Shown one piece after another: positions 1 through 11,325 of a stretch of DNA of 64,000 nucleotides (its first letter is position 1; each line of letters begins with the position of its first letter). The position numbers and the translations under genes are program-made. A model generated the notes under the pieces. That model saw only the letters and a program-made list of their open reading frames with translations. It was not told the DNA's origin and ran no database searches. The DNA is from Chondrus crispus (lineage: Eukaryota; Rhodophyta; Florideophyceae; Gigartinales; Gigartinaceae): the NCBI RefSeq assembly GCF_000350225.1, contig NW_005179111.1, forward strand, positions 1-64,000. The letters run 5' to 3'.

Positions 1-1658
1 GGGCTCCTTCAGCGGCGCCGGCAATATACCGAGCAGCTGAGTTCATGTTAGCAGCGGTGTAGGGATTACAAATCGTGACATCGTATGCTGTGGGGCGGTC
101 TGGAAGGGCGCCAGCCGCTGGAGGGGACGGTTGGACATGAATGTCAGCAGGGCGGTGCGCCGTGCCTGGTATGAGAAATTGAACTTCGCGGTCGCACGCG
201 AGGCCGGCCGCCCGAAACGCTTGGCGGGCCAGAGTATTGCGGACAATGTTATGGCGGTGGGTGGCACTATACCCGTGTTTGCAGTTGGCGGCGTGGTCGC
301 CACGTTTGTCCATCGCACGGTCACAGTGAGAGCATCGTAGGGGGCCCGTGAATCGTCGTACACAGGCGTGTCGAGGTGTCGCCGAAGCATAACGGACCAC
401 ACGGCACTTGAAACTGGCGAGGTCAGAGATGGGTGAGCGCATAGGAAGGAGGCCGCACCAGGAGTAATTAGAGAGTTATAGGGGGCGCGAAAGCGTACAG
501 AGGCTGCCGTATGATCGGTTGGGTTAGACTGTCGATCCCACTCTCTCGTTTCCCAATACATGCGCGAAAAGGCTCCATGGAGCGCCTGATATAATGTAAA
601 CTGTACTCTTTCAGGTCGTTCCAATAAAGCTTGCGGTTCGAAGGGGCCCAGATTAGAATGCGTAGCGAGGATCCCTCGGGTTTCGACCTCGGGGTTCAAG
701 GAGCGCAGTACATGCTCTAGATGCTTCCGTGCCATTCCGCGGTAGAATGGCACTGTAGAGTTCGAGGGTCCGGGAATGCGTGCTTTTGCGGATTCAATTA
801 AACTTGCAGCGTGAGATGCGTGCACAAACGGGGCCAGTGGCGTGAAACCATGACCACCCAAACGGAAGGGGAGGCCAATCTGGGAAGATACGGACGGAGA
901 AAGCGTGACATTATTGAACCGGGAGTAGGCGGATTTTTGACTTTGATCAAACCGAATTGCGCTTGGGAGCGAAATGCGACGTGGTGTTAGGCGGAACACA
1001 TGCTCGACGTGGCACACGGATCCTGATACTCGATGCAAATGGAAACGTATACGGGCATCGGGAATGCTGTCGAGCAATGTGAGGGAGTTTGACACTGCCT
1101 CAATTTTTTCCTCCAAGAATGACCTCATGAATTCATCTGTGCCTAACGCGGCGCCCAGAAGAACAATTCCGCCTTCTTGTGAGACGTGTAAGGGGAACGA
1201 CATGGTGAGGTATTCGAGAAGTGACGGCTCAGTTGTGGGCCAGAAAGCGCGACATTTAGAAATGTTCATGCGGAATCCCATGCTGGGGCCAAATGTGTGA
1301 AGAATGCGGAGTGCTTTTGTAACCTCCGGGATAGTGCCAATTAGTGTACCGTCATCGGCGTACCAGCGGTTGAGCAGGAGGCTGCATTCGCGCGTGATGC
1401 GGCGGACAAGTGGTTGGAGCGCTAGAAAGAAGAAGAGCATTCCAGCAGGGTCGCCCTATTGGGTTCCTTCACAACTTTTAAGAATGACCCGTGGGGAAGA
1501 CGATAGCACGAGGTCGGGAACAGTGCGGCCATAGATGAGGTTGAGGAAGTGGGCAAGGCTAGGCGTTTCCAGAGTGAGACGGTTAAGCATAGACTGACGG
1601 CGAAAGCTGTTGGACGCGTTTTGTGCGTCAACAGAGACGAGCCAAAGGAAGGTCAAAT
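1..1658 (-). pseudogene. Non-LTR retrotransposon reverse transcriptase with C-terminal zinc knuckle and restriction-like endonuclease, degenerate
   Basis: Read on the minus strand from about 1656, the translation shows reverse transcriptase motif A (VSVDAQNASNS, with Ser where Phe is usual), motif B (EGTQ, a TAG stop at 1456-1458, then GDPAG) and motif C (RWYADDGTLIG). A thumb-like region follows with LPFRLGGHGF. Near 340-344 the frame changes within a run of five G. In the new frame, down to base 1, there is a knuckle (CSHCDRAMDKRGDHAANC) and then RPADI and YDVTI, which resemble the catalytic core of the restriction-like endonuclease of early-branching non-LTR elements (R2/CRE-like clades). 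The element is cut off at its 5' side by repeats near 1660 and leaves the window at base 1. Motifs and breaks are seen directly; the clade is inferred. Confidence 0.7.
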
Positions 1659-1784
1659 CAGCCTATTGGAGGCAATAAAAAAAACGGCGCAAATAGTTTG
1701 GTCCGGGCCAGCAAAAAATGTGTCATAAATGTAGCAACGCTTGTTGATTTCATGTCGCGATTTTGCACATTTTTTACCAATAAC

Positions 1785-2102
1785 GCCATTGGCTGAAAAT
1801 CGGAATAGTTATGGCACAGCGTCTCTGCCTGGCCTGTGGCGGTAGATGACTGGCTGGCGCTGCACACAGGTAAGTCTCGCAGTGCCAAACGCCATTGGCT
1901 GAAAAGCAGCAGAGTTATTGCACAGCGTCTCTGCCCGGCCTGTGGCGGGAGATGACTGGCTGGCGCTGCACACGGGTAAGTCTCGCAGTGCCAAAAGCCA
2001 TTGGCTGAAAAGCAGCATAGTTATGGCACAGCGTCTCTGCCTGGCCTGCAGCGGTAGATGGCTGGCTGGCGCTGTACACGAGCAGGTCCCGCAGGGCCAA
2101 AC
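1785..2102. repeat. Tandem repeat, three copies of 106 bp
   Basis: Units begin with GCCATTGGCTGAAAA at 1785, 1891 and 1997, an exact 106-bp spacing. The copies differ at a few positions. The short ORFs on both strands here are repeat translations, not genes. The repeat abuts the truncated 5' side of the reverse transcriptase, so it could be element-associated. Confidence 0.9.
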
Positions 2103-2799
2103 GCTTTTACATTGATGCAATGATGAGACGGTGATCATCGCTGCATATGCGCAGCCACTGACGACCATGTTTTGCTGCTCCAGGGCAGTGAAAATATGTC
2201 ACCATTTGCAGCTCCAATGCAGCACTAGACGTAATGCTCCGACCTACTCTCAGTCAATGAAATGTTAGTCCAGTACCTTTCTTGCAAAGGTGATATAACC
2301 CCGCCGGTCCAGAAACGGTCCCAACCCGAAGGATGAAACTGATAGCGGTTCCAGCGGCGTTCACATCACATTTATTTGTAGCAACCAAAGAGTATTGTTA
2401 CGGCTACATACACTACATCTACCCCGTCCAAATACCGGAATACCGCAGCAGTGGTTCATTGCGCTTCCGTTAAATACAATAATCAACGCCAAGAACCATA
2501 ACAGGAGAAGTCAGTTACGGTCACAGTACGTCATGATGGTGGATTGGAATTCTGAGAGACCAAGGAGGGTGTACTGATGGCTTACCAGATCCTGAGTTAC
2601 AAGACGGGCCGGTTGACCTGCAGTGAGACAAGGAACGCTGTGAGGCTTGGTCAGAACAGTTCTTCGAAACTTTCAACGCGTTAGAGAATGTGCGAACTTA
2701 CGTTACAGCTTTGTAGGTAATCGTAAAACGGCATTGCCTAGAGAAAGCGCTCACTTACCGAATGCCTGCAGCGCACTCGTGTCTCCGCATGCGATTTCA
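2103..2799. other. No gene recognised
   Basis: About 700 bases between two tandem repeats. No reading frame here resembles a known protein and no RNA gene was recognised. It is probably intergenic or old transposon sequence. Confidence 0.5.
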
Positions 2800-3640
2800 A
2801 CCGAACACGCAACTCGCAGAAAGCAAACTGTCAGAAACGAGGATGCGCGGTGGGTCATGGCTGTGGCAGAAGTGGCGTCACTTACTATGGATGATATCTC
2901 AACCAAACACGCAACTCGCAGAAAAGAAACTGTTCAAAAATTGGATGCGTGGTGGGTCAGAACTGTGGCAGAAGTGGCGTCCCTTACTGTGGATGACATC
3001 TAAACCAAAGACGCAACTCGCAGAAAAAAAATGTTAGAAAAATGGATGCGTGGTGGATCAGGACTGTGGGAGAAGTGGCGTCACTTACTGTGGATGATAT
3101 CCCAACCAAACACGCAACTCGCAGAAAGAAAACTGTTAGAAAAATGGATGCGTGGTGGGTCAGAACTGTGGCAGAAGTGGCGTCCCTTACTGTGGATGAC
3201 ATCTAAACCAAAGACGCAACTCGTAGAAAAAAAACTGTTAGAAAAATGGATGCGTGGTGGATCAGGACTGTAGGAGAAGTGGCGTCACTTACTGTGGATG
3301 ATATCCCAACCAAACACGCAACTCGCAGAAAGAAAACTGTTAGAAAAATGGATTCATGGTGGGTCAGAACTGTGGCAGAAGTGACGACTATTAGATAAAT
3401 GGATGCCTGGAGGGTCAGAACTGTGGGAGAAGTGGTGTCACTTACTGCGGATGATATTTCAAACAGACAAGCAACTCGCAGAACGGAAACTGTTAGAGAA
3501 ACGGATGCGTTGTGGGTCAGGACTGTGGGAGAAGTGGCTTCACTTACTGTGTGGATGATATCTCAACCGAACACGCAACTTGCAGAAAGGAAACTGTCAG
3601 AAAACGGGATGCATGGTGGATCAAGACTGCGGACGACGGG
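2800..3640. repeat. Minisatellite with about 102-bp period, roughly nine units
   Basis: The marker GGATGCG-like segment recurs near 2841, 2943, 3044, 3146, 3248, 3350, 3401, 3503 and 3606. Spacing is 101-103 bp with one half unit of 51 bp. Because 102 is a multiple of three, several frames stay open through two to four units on the plus strand. Stops occur in every frame, so no continuous coding sequence is present. Confidence 0.9.
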
Positions 3641-4057
3641 CGTGCAGAGAGTTGGATCTGGTCCTGGAACTATATTGCTGCATATATATATGCAATGTTC
3701 AGAAAAAACCGGTAGCTAGATATTTCAAACTGTTCATGGGCACGTGTCGTACTGAAATCTCAATTTGAAATTACCGAATTCGGTATGGCATGGCTGTCCT
3801 TAACGACAGCCATTCATTGAGCTTTTGCATGCGGCATCACATCAAAATGCGAGTCGGAGCATATTCTTTTACCGTTTCTATTCATTGAACCAAGCTTTAA
3901 TATTAACGGCACAACCGTATGCATCGCCAAATGTAACAAAAGACCTTCTTTCGGCTGTAGAGCAGTAAGCTTGCTGAAATCTTGTTAATGCCGAGGTCCA
4001 TGCCAAACTTCACTGCAGCCCCACTTCTAGTTGCGGACCTGGCCGAAACTGTCACAG
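3641..4057. other. Upstream region of the TNP2-like gene, nothing specific recognised
   Basis: About 400 AT-leaning bases between the minisatellite and the first ATG of the transposase-like gene at 4058. It includes ATATATATAT near 3682, but no promoter element can be assigned with confidence. Confidence 0.4.
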
Positions 4058-7000
4058 ATGGGGCGTCAAAGCAAGAGTCGTTGGGTTCTTAAAAAACGCG
4101 GACCTTATGCAAAGCGTTCCGAAGATGTTGCATCACAAGGGACTACTTCGGATGGGCACGCACCATCTTCTTCTGAACCTCAGCTTGAAAGACATCAAAA
4201 AAAAGCAAGGCCATGTAGGCAACTGTCTACAAAGCCAGCTAAACGTCCAGGAGATGGGTTCATGTTACTAGACGGTCAGTCAGAATCCTACGCTTCCCTT
4301 TTGAAAGACGGGCTTTTAAGCGACCTCCAAGAATACCAAGGCGTCATGCATGACGGTGTGGAGGCACTTCCATCAAGTCCTCACCCCGAACGAAATAACA
4401 CGATCCGTTGTGAAGAAAGCGAAGGAATTTCTGGATTAGACATTGGATTGAGCGTTGAGCAGGACAATGCCTACGAAACTGAGGAGTCTGAGGAGCTGAT
4501 TGACAGCATGTTCGAAAGCGCTTCTGGTGGAATTTGATTGACCTGGACAAATATTGCATCACTGATAACAGCAACTGGGAGCACGCGTCTCAGCGAGACT
4601 GCGTATCAGACACTTGCCAACTTCAGGAACTGGAGACCGAATGAAAGGAAGCTCACTCTCAAACTGCCAAGTACATCTACTCTGAAGAGACGTGTTCGTC
4701 CATTTGCGAAATCCAACTTCTTCGTTCCTTGTCATGTAGAAATGTTTACTGTGGATTTGTCGAAGTCTGGGTCGAAGGCTGGCGTTGGAAAGTATACCTC
4801 ACAGGACAGCGCTCCGACCATGATTGTAAGACCGAGCAACTGGGCAAAACTTGACTTTTCGACAGCAAAATTGCGGGAGATGGTGCAAGGAAGACGGCAT
4901 GATATGGATCCGTCAATCGAGATACCGAGGTTCTCGGATATTGAGGACACTCCAATAATCAAGGATAGAGCTGGGAGTCTATCTGTTTATCGGATTCCAA
5001 CCGAAGATGGTGTGACAGTGAAACTGCGAAAAGGGCTCCTTCTTAACATTACGTTCGAAACAAGTGACGCGGTGAAGGGCAGATTAATGCAAGCCCAGTT
5101 TGCAGTAACGTCCTCGACGAACATGAGATTTGATGCAGTTGTATCTTCTTTCTTTGTTTACGATGAGCCAAACTGGACAGAACCGCAGGCGGAGTCCAAT
5201 TCAAAGTGTACCAAAACGATGAAGACGGAGAGACCAGAATCTCGGGCATTCCTTCCCAGTGACATGGTCGTCGAACTTGCATTCCCAGGACAGCCAGACG
5301 CCGAAGATTCGGAAGAACCAACTCGAACACCCTTCCTTGTGTATAGGATGTGGAGAAGACGGGACTGTGATGACGACTACGCCACCAGCTTGGTTGTATC
5401 TTGTGAAAGAAATGTTTCGAATCTCACTGGCACGAATAGGGGCGTTTACAACCAGATGTTTGACAAAACCGTAGTGAAACGAGTATCTGCCGATGATAAT
5501 CCAATGGACAAGGGTCATCGCGTCGATGCGGAAAGCAGTGGACGTTTGGAAGATGAAAGAAAGCACGTTGTGTATAGAATGTTTCTGTACTCTGATGGAT
5601 TAACGCCGTACATTGGAAAGAAAGGAAGCATGGGTGGTGTATACATGCTGCCAGTAGGTATGGCGCCGGAGAACCGCAATGGAGCAGGAGCCATCAGACC
5701 TATCGGGCTAACTCCTCCAGGGGTATCTACAAACGAGGTACTGGCGGCAGTTATTGATGATATCATTGAGGGGACAGAAAAGGGATTTGAGATGACCACT
5801 GCAAACGGAGAAAAGTTTGTTCTTTTTCTCGATGTCGTCGGGTACGTTGGAGACTATCCTGCAGTGTCCCACACTTTGGACCTACTAGGGCACTGCTCCA
5901 ATGTTCCATGTCACTTATGCAGCTATGGTAGGTACGAAAAGTCTGGATTTCAAGGAAGCAAGTATTGTTACACAACCCGCATCCATTCCGACCATCCATC
6001 TTTCGCGAGAGATGAGAACCGGGCTACTGCATTGAGGAGATCCAAGTTATCCAGGGAAGAGTTGAAAGCCCTCGGAATGGATGACGCAGATACATTTGAG
6101 ACAAGTTTGCAGGCACTTCATCAACTCTCTGAGAAACTGCGACAAGTTCGCGCTCGTGTGCCTCGTGTACTCGGCAGTAGCAAACCGGTTGTTCCTTCTG
6201 TTTTCGATTCGTATCGCTCATGCGTTGTGGCTCCCGATCATCTTTTCCTCGGGATTGGTCGCGACATCATGAATCTCTGTATAACGCTGCTACCAAAAGA
6301 TGTACGCAAAAATGCCGAGGCAATTGCCAAGATGGCTTTGAAGGATGGCTATCTCATATATCAGGAGAGCCTAATCAACCATAACAAGCATGTGCTACAT
6401 TCAATGACGATATCGTCTATGTACTGCCTGCTCTTGGTAGCACCACGGGCGATGAAGAGTGCTTGGTACGTGAACAAAATCACAGGCGAGAGAGAGAGCG
6501 GAAACTGTGCTACTATCGATGAAGCTCTCGACCTCCTCGACCTGTTTTCCTCTCTCGTGAGCAGAACGCAGTACTTTCCGGACTCAAGGATAGATGGTAA
6601 GAGGTCATTAGACACACACAATGAAGAAGGAGGAACCAAGAGACTTCTGGAGATTCGTAATATGGCACTTCGTTACCTATCTCGAGTAGATAAGCTGTGT
6701 CGCACAAACAGCTTTGCCTCCACTCATTTGGACAAACCAAACCTTCACAGACTGTTGGAGTTCTTCACACATACATTGCCACTGTTCGGTAGTGTAAGAA
6801 ATGTACAAGAGTTGTTGTTTGAAAGCGCTCATCAGCCATTGAAGAGGGGGGTAGCTCAATCCAATATGAAAAACTCACAATTACAGGCTATGGAACATCG
6901 TCTTGCCAACGACTGGAAGACTCGTCTGGCAATTGAAGCTGAAGTCATTGACACTAGTGAGAACGGCTGGAGCTTTGAGACAGCGAAGTCGGTTTTAAAT

Positions 7001-7864
7001 CTCTTGGGCTACGACAGTTCTGGGCTTCAGGATGCGGGAAGATTTCTACAAAAGCTTCAGGACTGCTTCCCAACTCCTGTTCTGCAGAACCTTCGATTAC
7101 ATCGGAAAGGACTCTTATCGTCGTCTTTCAGTAGGAAGGACTGGCACGTAGACAAGTCAGTAATTATGAACCTCGGAAACACTGCAAACGGAGGTCAACA
7201 TTCGGAAATGTTCCAATCAACTGACCTTGCATTTCTGTTGAAGGCAAGGGAGTTTTTAGGGCATTTATGGAAACAAAAGCTACGTCTTAGAAGTGGCCGG
7301 GCGGACCATGGAAATTCCGTAACCGTACAGATATATGGAACTGCCAAGTGGTGCAAAATAACAGACGGGCGAAAAAGAGACCAGACATCTGTTTTGGCCA
7401 CTATATCTTATGGGAGCGTGATTCAAGCCTTGCATTCTTCTGTAGTTTCGACCGCAGATCCTGATCTCACATTCACTCTTCATGAGAACAATGATTCTGA
7501 GCATGATGAGGACAGAAGGTTCTGGATGGTGCTAGCCGTGGTTCAAGTCCGGATTCTGGACGCTCGTGAGAAAGAAAGTCAAGAAACAACACGATATTGC
7601 GCAGTGAAGGAGTGCGAAGCCGAAGAAGATGGATACGGGGTGATGATACAACAACGAAACGAAAGAAGAGCGCTGATTGAGCTTGGAAGCTACGTTCGAA
7701 AGGCATTAGTTATGCACTACTGCGAGCAAGACAGCGCCGAAAGCGACGACCATATGTGTCTCATATGCACATCAAACTCAGCAGTACAACACAGGAGTCT
7801 CCCAGACGGTGGAATTTATCAAGTGTGGGGGCGAAAGGAAGGGTATCCGCCACGTCAGGCATAA
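4058..7864 (+). pseudogene. TNP2-like (CACTA/EnSpm-type) transposase, copy 1, with an in-frame TGA
   Basis: One frame runs from ATG 4058 to the stop at 7862-7864, broken only by TGA at 4535-4537 (about 159 codons before it, 1,108 after). The core has the order seen in TNP2-type DDE transposases. It begins with YSDGLTPY (Asp codon 5594-5596), then GVYMLPVGMAP, a second acidic site GDYPA (Asp codon 5852-5854), and a CHLC metal-binding pair. APDHL follows, then DKPNLHRLLEF and finally FESAHQPLKR (Glu codon 6821-6823). It is homologous along its length to the minus-strand gene at 11.9-15.8 kb, including the shared ending GYPxRxA; copy 2 has a sense codon where this copy has TGA. The N-terminus is basic and low in complexity. 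The break may be a recent nonsense mutation or a sequencing error. Family assignment is by motif order only; terminal inverted repeats were not found. Confidence 0.6.
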
Positions 7865-8180
7865 GTATATGTGTGGAACAAGAACTCTGCTCTTTATTCC
7901 ACAGTTTTTAGTACTACCACACAGCTCTGCATACTTTTATGCACTGCCTATAAGCTCTGCGCCGGCCTCTGTATCCGTAGTTGCGACATATAAACTGTAT
8001 CGTTATCGCAAACAAAATTCAGGTCTGCTACCTTTGTGGGCTTGTTGCAAGGGGGCACGTTATGTATCCCCGCCTTTCGAAGTCCGTGTCCCTATACCTC
8101 TCTAGTTCCCGCAGCCAGTTTGATCCTTAACTTTTTCGTTTCCCTCACCATACACCCACTTTCCTTCTCAACCGGTGCAC
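7865..8180. other. 3' flank of copy 1, no gene recognised
   Basis: About 315 bases with no supported gene. A 98-codon plus-strand ORF overlaps the transposase 3' end and resembles nothing known. Confidence 0.4.
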
Positions 8181-8412
8181 CGTCATTGCTGTATAAAATT
8201 TGCAAAATTTGGGTGCAAATTTTGAGAGTTAGGACCGGTGATCAGTGAGGAGCTGTGATCAGTGGCCACTGATCACAGGCCGGCAGGGGGTGTCGTCCGA
8301 CATCGTCATTGCTGTATAAAATTTGCAAATTGGGGTGCAAATTTTGAGAGTTAGGACCGGTGATCAGTGGGGAGCTGTGATCAGAGGCCACTGATCACAG
8401 GCCGGCAGGGGA
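8181..8412. repeat. Direct tandem duplication, 123-bp period, containing a 22-bp palindrome
   Basis: CGTCATTGCTGTATAAAATT recurs at 8181 and 8304 and both units run through TTTTGAGAGTTAGGACCGG. The first unit holds a perfect 22-bp palindrome at 8255-8276 centred on AGTGG/CCACT; the second unit has one mismatch in it. No gene overlaps. Confidence 0.9.
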
Positions 8413-8479
8413 TTCAGGAGTAAGGAGTAGGATGGTTTTTGTACTTTAGGGATTCGCAGTGCTTCGGAGATTTAGAGGA

Positions 8480-9010
8480 GTAGGGGAGTAACTAGGATTA
8501 GGAGATTCGTAGGATCGGCTGTTGGAAACGTGATATCCCTGTTTGGGGTTCTCCAGGTACGAATAACGTCCGGGGAGGGCATGTTGTCCTTCGTCTGAAA
8601 ACCGCGTCGACCATCATTGGCAATGCGAGCCATGATAGCTCGCAATGTATAATTGTTAATTGCAAATCCCCGGGAGGCAGTGTATTTAATGCGCTGCTTA
8701 ATGATTTTGTTCTCGTCCGCTTTGACGACACGGGGGGCTCCGGGACGGTTGTTGGCTGGGTCAAGAAGGCGGGACAGTTTGTCGTCGTCCTTGGTCTTGA
8801 GACATTTTTGTAATCGGTCTGCTGTCCCACGACTGATGATCATCAGTGTGGTTCGCCTCACAGTCGACTGTGAGGCGAACCACATCGGCAACCTTTTTTT
8901 CATCTTCAATAAATTTACCGCTGTCTGCCGTTTGTCTTTGGCCCTTGCGTCCCGTCTGTCCCTTGCTTGGCGCGCGCTGCCTGACGACGCATTCCAATCG
9001 ACATCGGAGG
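8480..9010 (-). pseudogene. Possible N-terminal fragment of a transposase (helix-turn-helix region)
   Basis: The minus strand encodes a basic stretch including PGAPRVVKADENKI, RGFAINNYTLRAIMARI and MPSPDVIRTW. This pattern (basic linker, then two helices) recalls the DNA-binding N-termini of pogo/CENP-B-type transposases. No ATG stands at a natural start; the frame opens with TTG at 9080 and the first Met lies well inside. The frame stops at 8472 with no catalytic domain. A 36-bp perfect palindrome interrupts the coding stretch. The family is a weak inference. Confidence 0.3.
8832..8883. repeat. Two abutting perfect palindromes (16 bp and 36 bp)
   Basis: Bases 8832-8847 (ACTGATGA/TCATCAGT) and 8848-8883 (arms of 18 bp meeting at GTC/GAC) are each perfect inverted repeats with no spacer. 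They sit inside the transposase-like frame and could form a cruciform or hairpin. Confidence 0.95.
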
Positions 9011-9029
9011 GGGCGTGAATTGTCCGTAA

Positions 9030-9310
9030 CTGGAGGCCAATCCCGGGAGCAGGACCAGAAGGTGTTTGATCGTGGATCAATTACTACTGTTTGGCCTTTA
9101 ACGGTGCTGTGTGCCCGCCATTTTTTTGGCGGGACGGGGAGAAGCGAGGAGGTAACATTTCGGGAAACCGGAGGCCTGTTTCGTGAACATGAAGAGAAAG
9201 TGTTTGATCGTGTATCAAATACTACTGTTTGGCCTTTAACGGTGTTGTGTGCCGGCTATTTTCTTTTTTGGCGGGACGGGGAGAGGCGCGGAGGTAACAT
9301 TGCGGGAAAC
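9030..9310. repeat. Direct tandem duplication, 138-bp period, diverged
   Basis: Two units share GTGTTTGATCGTG near 9062 and 9200, ACTGTTTGGCCTTTAACGGT, GGCGGGACGGGGAGA and GAGGTAACATT. They differ at roughly one position in eight. No gene is recognised. Confidence 0.85.
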
Positions 9311-9509
9311 TGTAGAAGAGTTGAACGCTTAGGCCCCGGAGCGTTTCCCTGGAGTCCAGGGATGAAAGACTGTACCCATTGTCCGCACTGGCAGCAACGA
9401 GAACTCAATCACCAAATTAGCCTTTTTTACCAAATAATGCTTTTAGGGAAGGGTATACCGCGCAGGCCTGCATGCGCAGACAAGTTTCTTTGGAATGACA
9501 TGTAATGGC

Positions 9510-9647
9510 TGTCGCGCGACAAGATTTACAAAAGCTGTATGCCTGGCCAGCCATACTGGAACTAGATTAATTTTTGTTAATTTTTTAGAGGTTGATTCTA
9601 GTATGGGTGGCCACCCATACAGCTTTTGTAGATCTTGTCGCGCCACA
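9510..9647. repeat. 138-bp imperfect inverted repeat (foldback, MITE-like)
   Basis: The left arm begins TGTCGCGCGACAAGAT at 9510. The right arm ends at 9647 and reads, reverse-complemented, TGTGGCGCGACAAGAT. Both arms continue through ACAAAAGCTGTATG and a GGCCA core. Arms are about 55 bp around a short AT-rich loop. No target-site duplication was obvious. Confidence 0.8.
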
Positions 9648-9654
9648 AACACAT

Positions 9655-10309
9655 CACACGTGTGGACCCAAATGCAATGTATTACACGTGTGGATCGATA
9701 TGCAATGTTTTACACGTGGCGTCAACCTTGAAATCCAAACTCTCACACTGACAGTGTGCATTTTGTGATGCACTACGAAGTAAATCTGGCCCGTAACGTT
9801 ACGATTAATTTAATTTTTGATTTGGCCGTACCAATGATAGTCAAGACATTTTTTGAGCAAAATTTTTGATACTGATTTTGCACCGAATTCCCTGCAAGCC
9901 GTAATCTATTGGTACTCTTCCAATACCTTGCCGTCGCTGGGCCAACTGAAAAAATCGCAGATTTACAATTGGACATGGCAGTGCCTCATTGTAATATTTG
10001 GCGGTACTGCCATACGTGCTGGGCTGATCCATCTCAAAAACATCCCAGATTAACCGCTGGGCATGGCCATGCAGTAGTTTATTGCGTTTTGGTACTGTCA
10101 AACAGACTGGAATGATCCAACGTTTGTTTCTGGTCGGCGATGTGCACACGTAGGATCGGGTCAATGCACCGCACCCGTGGTACCAGTTGTCATATAGGAT
10201 GGGAGCAGTGTGAATTGCGAGCAAGAGTCAGTAGTCAGTTTACCACTATGTTAGCTCCCTGTCTACATACGCTACGCAGCGCAATATACAGTCTCCTTGC
10301 CGCTTCACG
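9655..10309. other. Short repeats, then sequence with no gene
   Basis: Three ACACGTG-containing words occur at about 29-bp spacing between 9656 and 9719, two of them followed by GGAYC. The rest to 10309 has no supported gene and no RNA gene was recognised. Confidence 0.5.
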
Positions 10310-11325
10310 CTCCGATGACCAACTGTTGTGGGGACAAGCGCATTTGTAAACTGAAGTAGGTTAGATACTGCAAACAGCACGCCTGTGCGGCCGGACTGAT
10401 TCGCGAAGCGTTAACGACAACTTACAATCCATCCAACACTTTCACGCAACAAGAACTGCCCAACTTCCGGCGCCGATGCCATGTGACACTTCCAATCATG
10501 ACGGAATTGAGTTAACCATGACTTCAAGTTCCGATGACCAACTGTTGTGGGGACAAGCGCAGATGTAAACTGAAGTAGGTTAGATACTGTGTGCAGCACG
10601 CCTGTCCGGCCGGACTGATTCGCGAAGCGTTAACGACAACTTACGAATCCATCCAACACTTTCACGCAACAAGAACTGCCCAACTTCCGGCGCCGATGCC
10701 ATGTGACACTTCCAATCATGACGGAATTGAGTTAACCATGACTTCAAGTTCCGATGACCAACTGTTGTGGGGACAAGCGCAGATGTAAACTGAAGTAGGT
10801 AAGATACTGTGTGCAGCACGCCTGTCCGGCCGGACTGATTCGCGAAGCGTTAACGACAACTTACAATCCATCCAACACTTTCACGCAACAAGAACTGCCC
10901 AACTTCCGGCGCCGATGCCATGTGACACTTCCAATCATGACGGAGTTGAGTTAACCATGACTTCAAGTTCCGATGACCAACTGTTGTGGGGACAAGCGCA
11001 GATGTAAACTGAAGTAGGTAAGATACTGTGTGCAGCACACCTGTCCGGCCGGACTGATTCGCGAAGCGTTAACGACAACTTACGAATCCATCCAACACTT
11101 TCACGCAACAAGAACTGCCCAACTTCCGGCGCCGATGCCATGTGACACTTCCAGTCATGACGGAGTTGAGTTAACCATGACTTCAAGTTCCGATGACCAA
11201 CTGTTGTGGGGACAAGCGCAGATGTAAACTGAAGTAGGTAAGATACTGTGTGCAGCACGCCTGTCCGGCCGGACTGATTCGCGAAGCGTCAACGACAACT
11301 TACAATCCATCCAACACTTTCACAA
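10310..11325. repeat. Satellite-like tandem array, 219/220-bp units, about 4.6 copies
   Basis: GATGACCAACTGTTGTGGGG recurs at 10314, 10533, 10753, 10972 and 11192, so spacing alternates 219, 220, 219, 220. The alternation comes from an extra G in alternate units (CTTACAATCC versus CTTACGAATCC), which gives a 439-bp higher-order repeat. The units are otherwise nearly identical. The array ends near 11325. Confidence 0.95.

Noticed and set aside
3682..3692. ATATATATAT as a TATA promoter for the TNP2-like gene
   Set aside because: Simple repeat about 370 bp from the start codon, at the end of a minisatellite; no supporting elements.
2647..3768. Several overlapping ORFs with WMRGGS or VRTVAEVASL repeats
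   Set aside because: Products of the 102-bp minisatellite in different frames, all interrupted within a few units.
8846..9505. A 219-codon plus-strand ORF
   Set aside because: It spans the palindrome and the 138-bp tandem duplication; coding is not credible.
10310..11325. CRISPR-like direct repeats
   Set aside because: Units of 219/220 bp are contiguous with no unique spacers; it is a satellite in a eukaryotic context.
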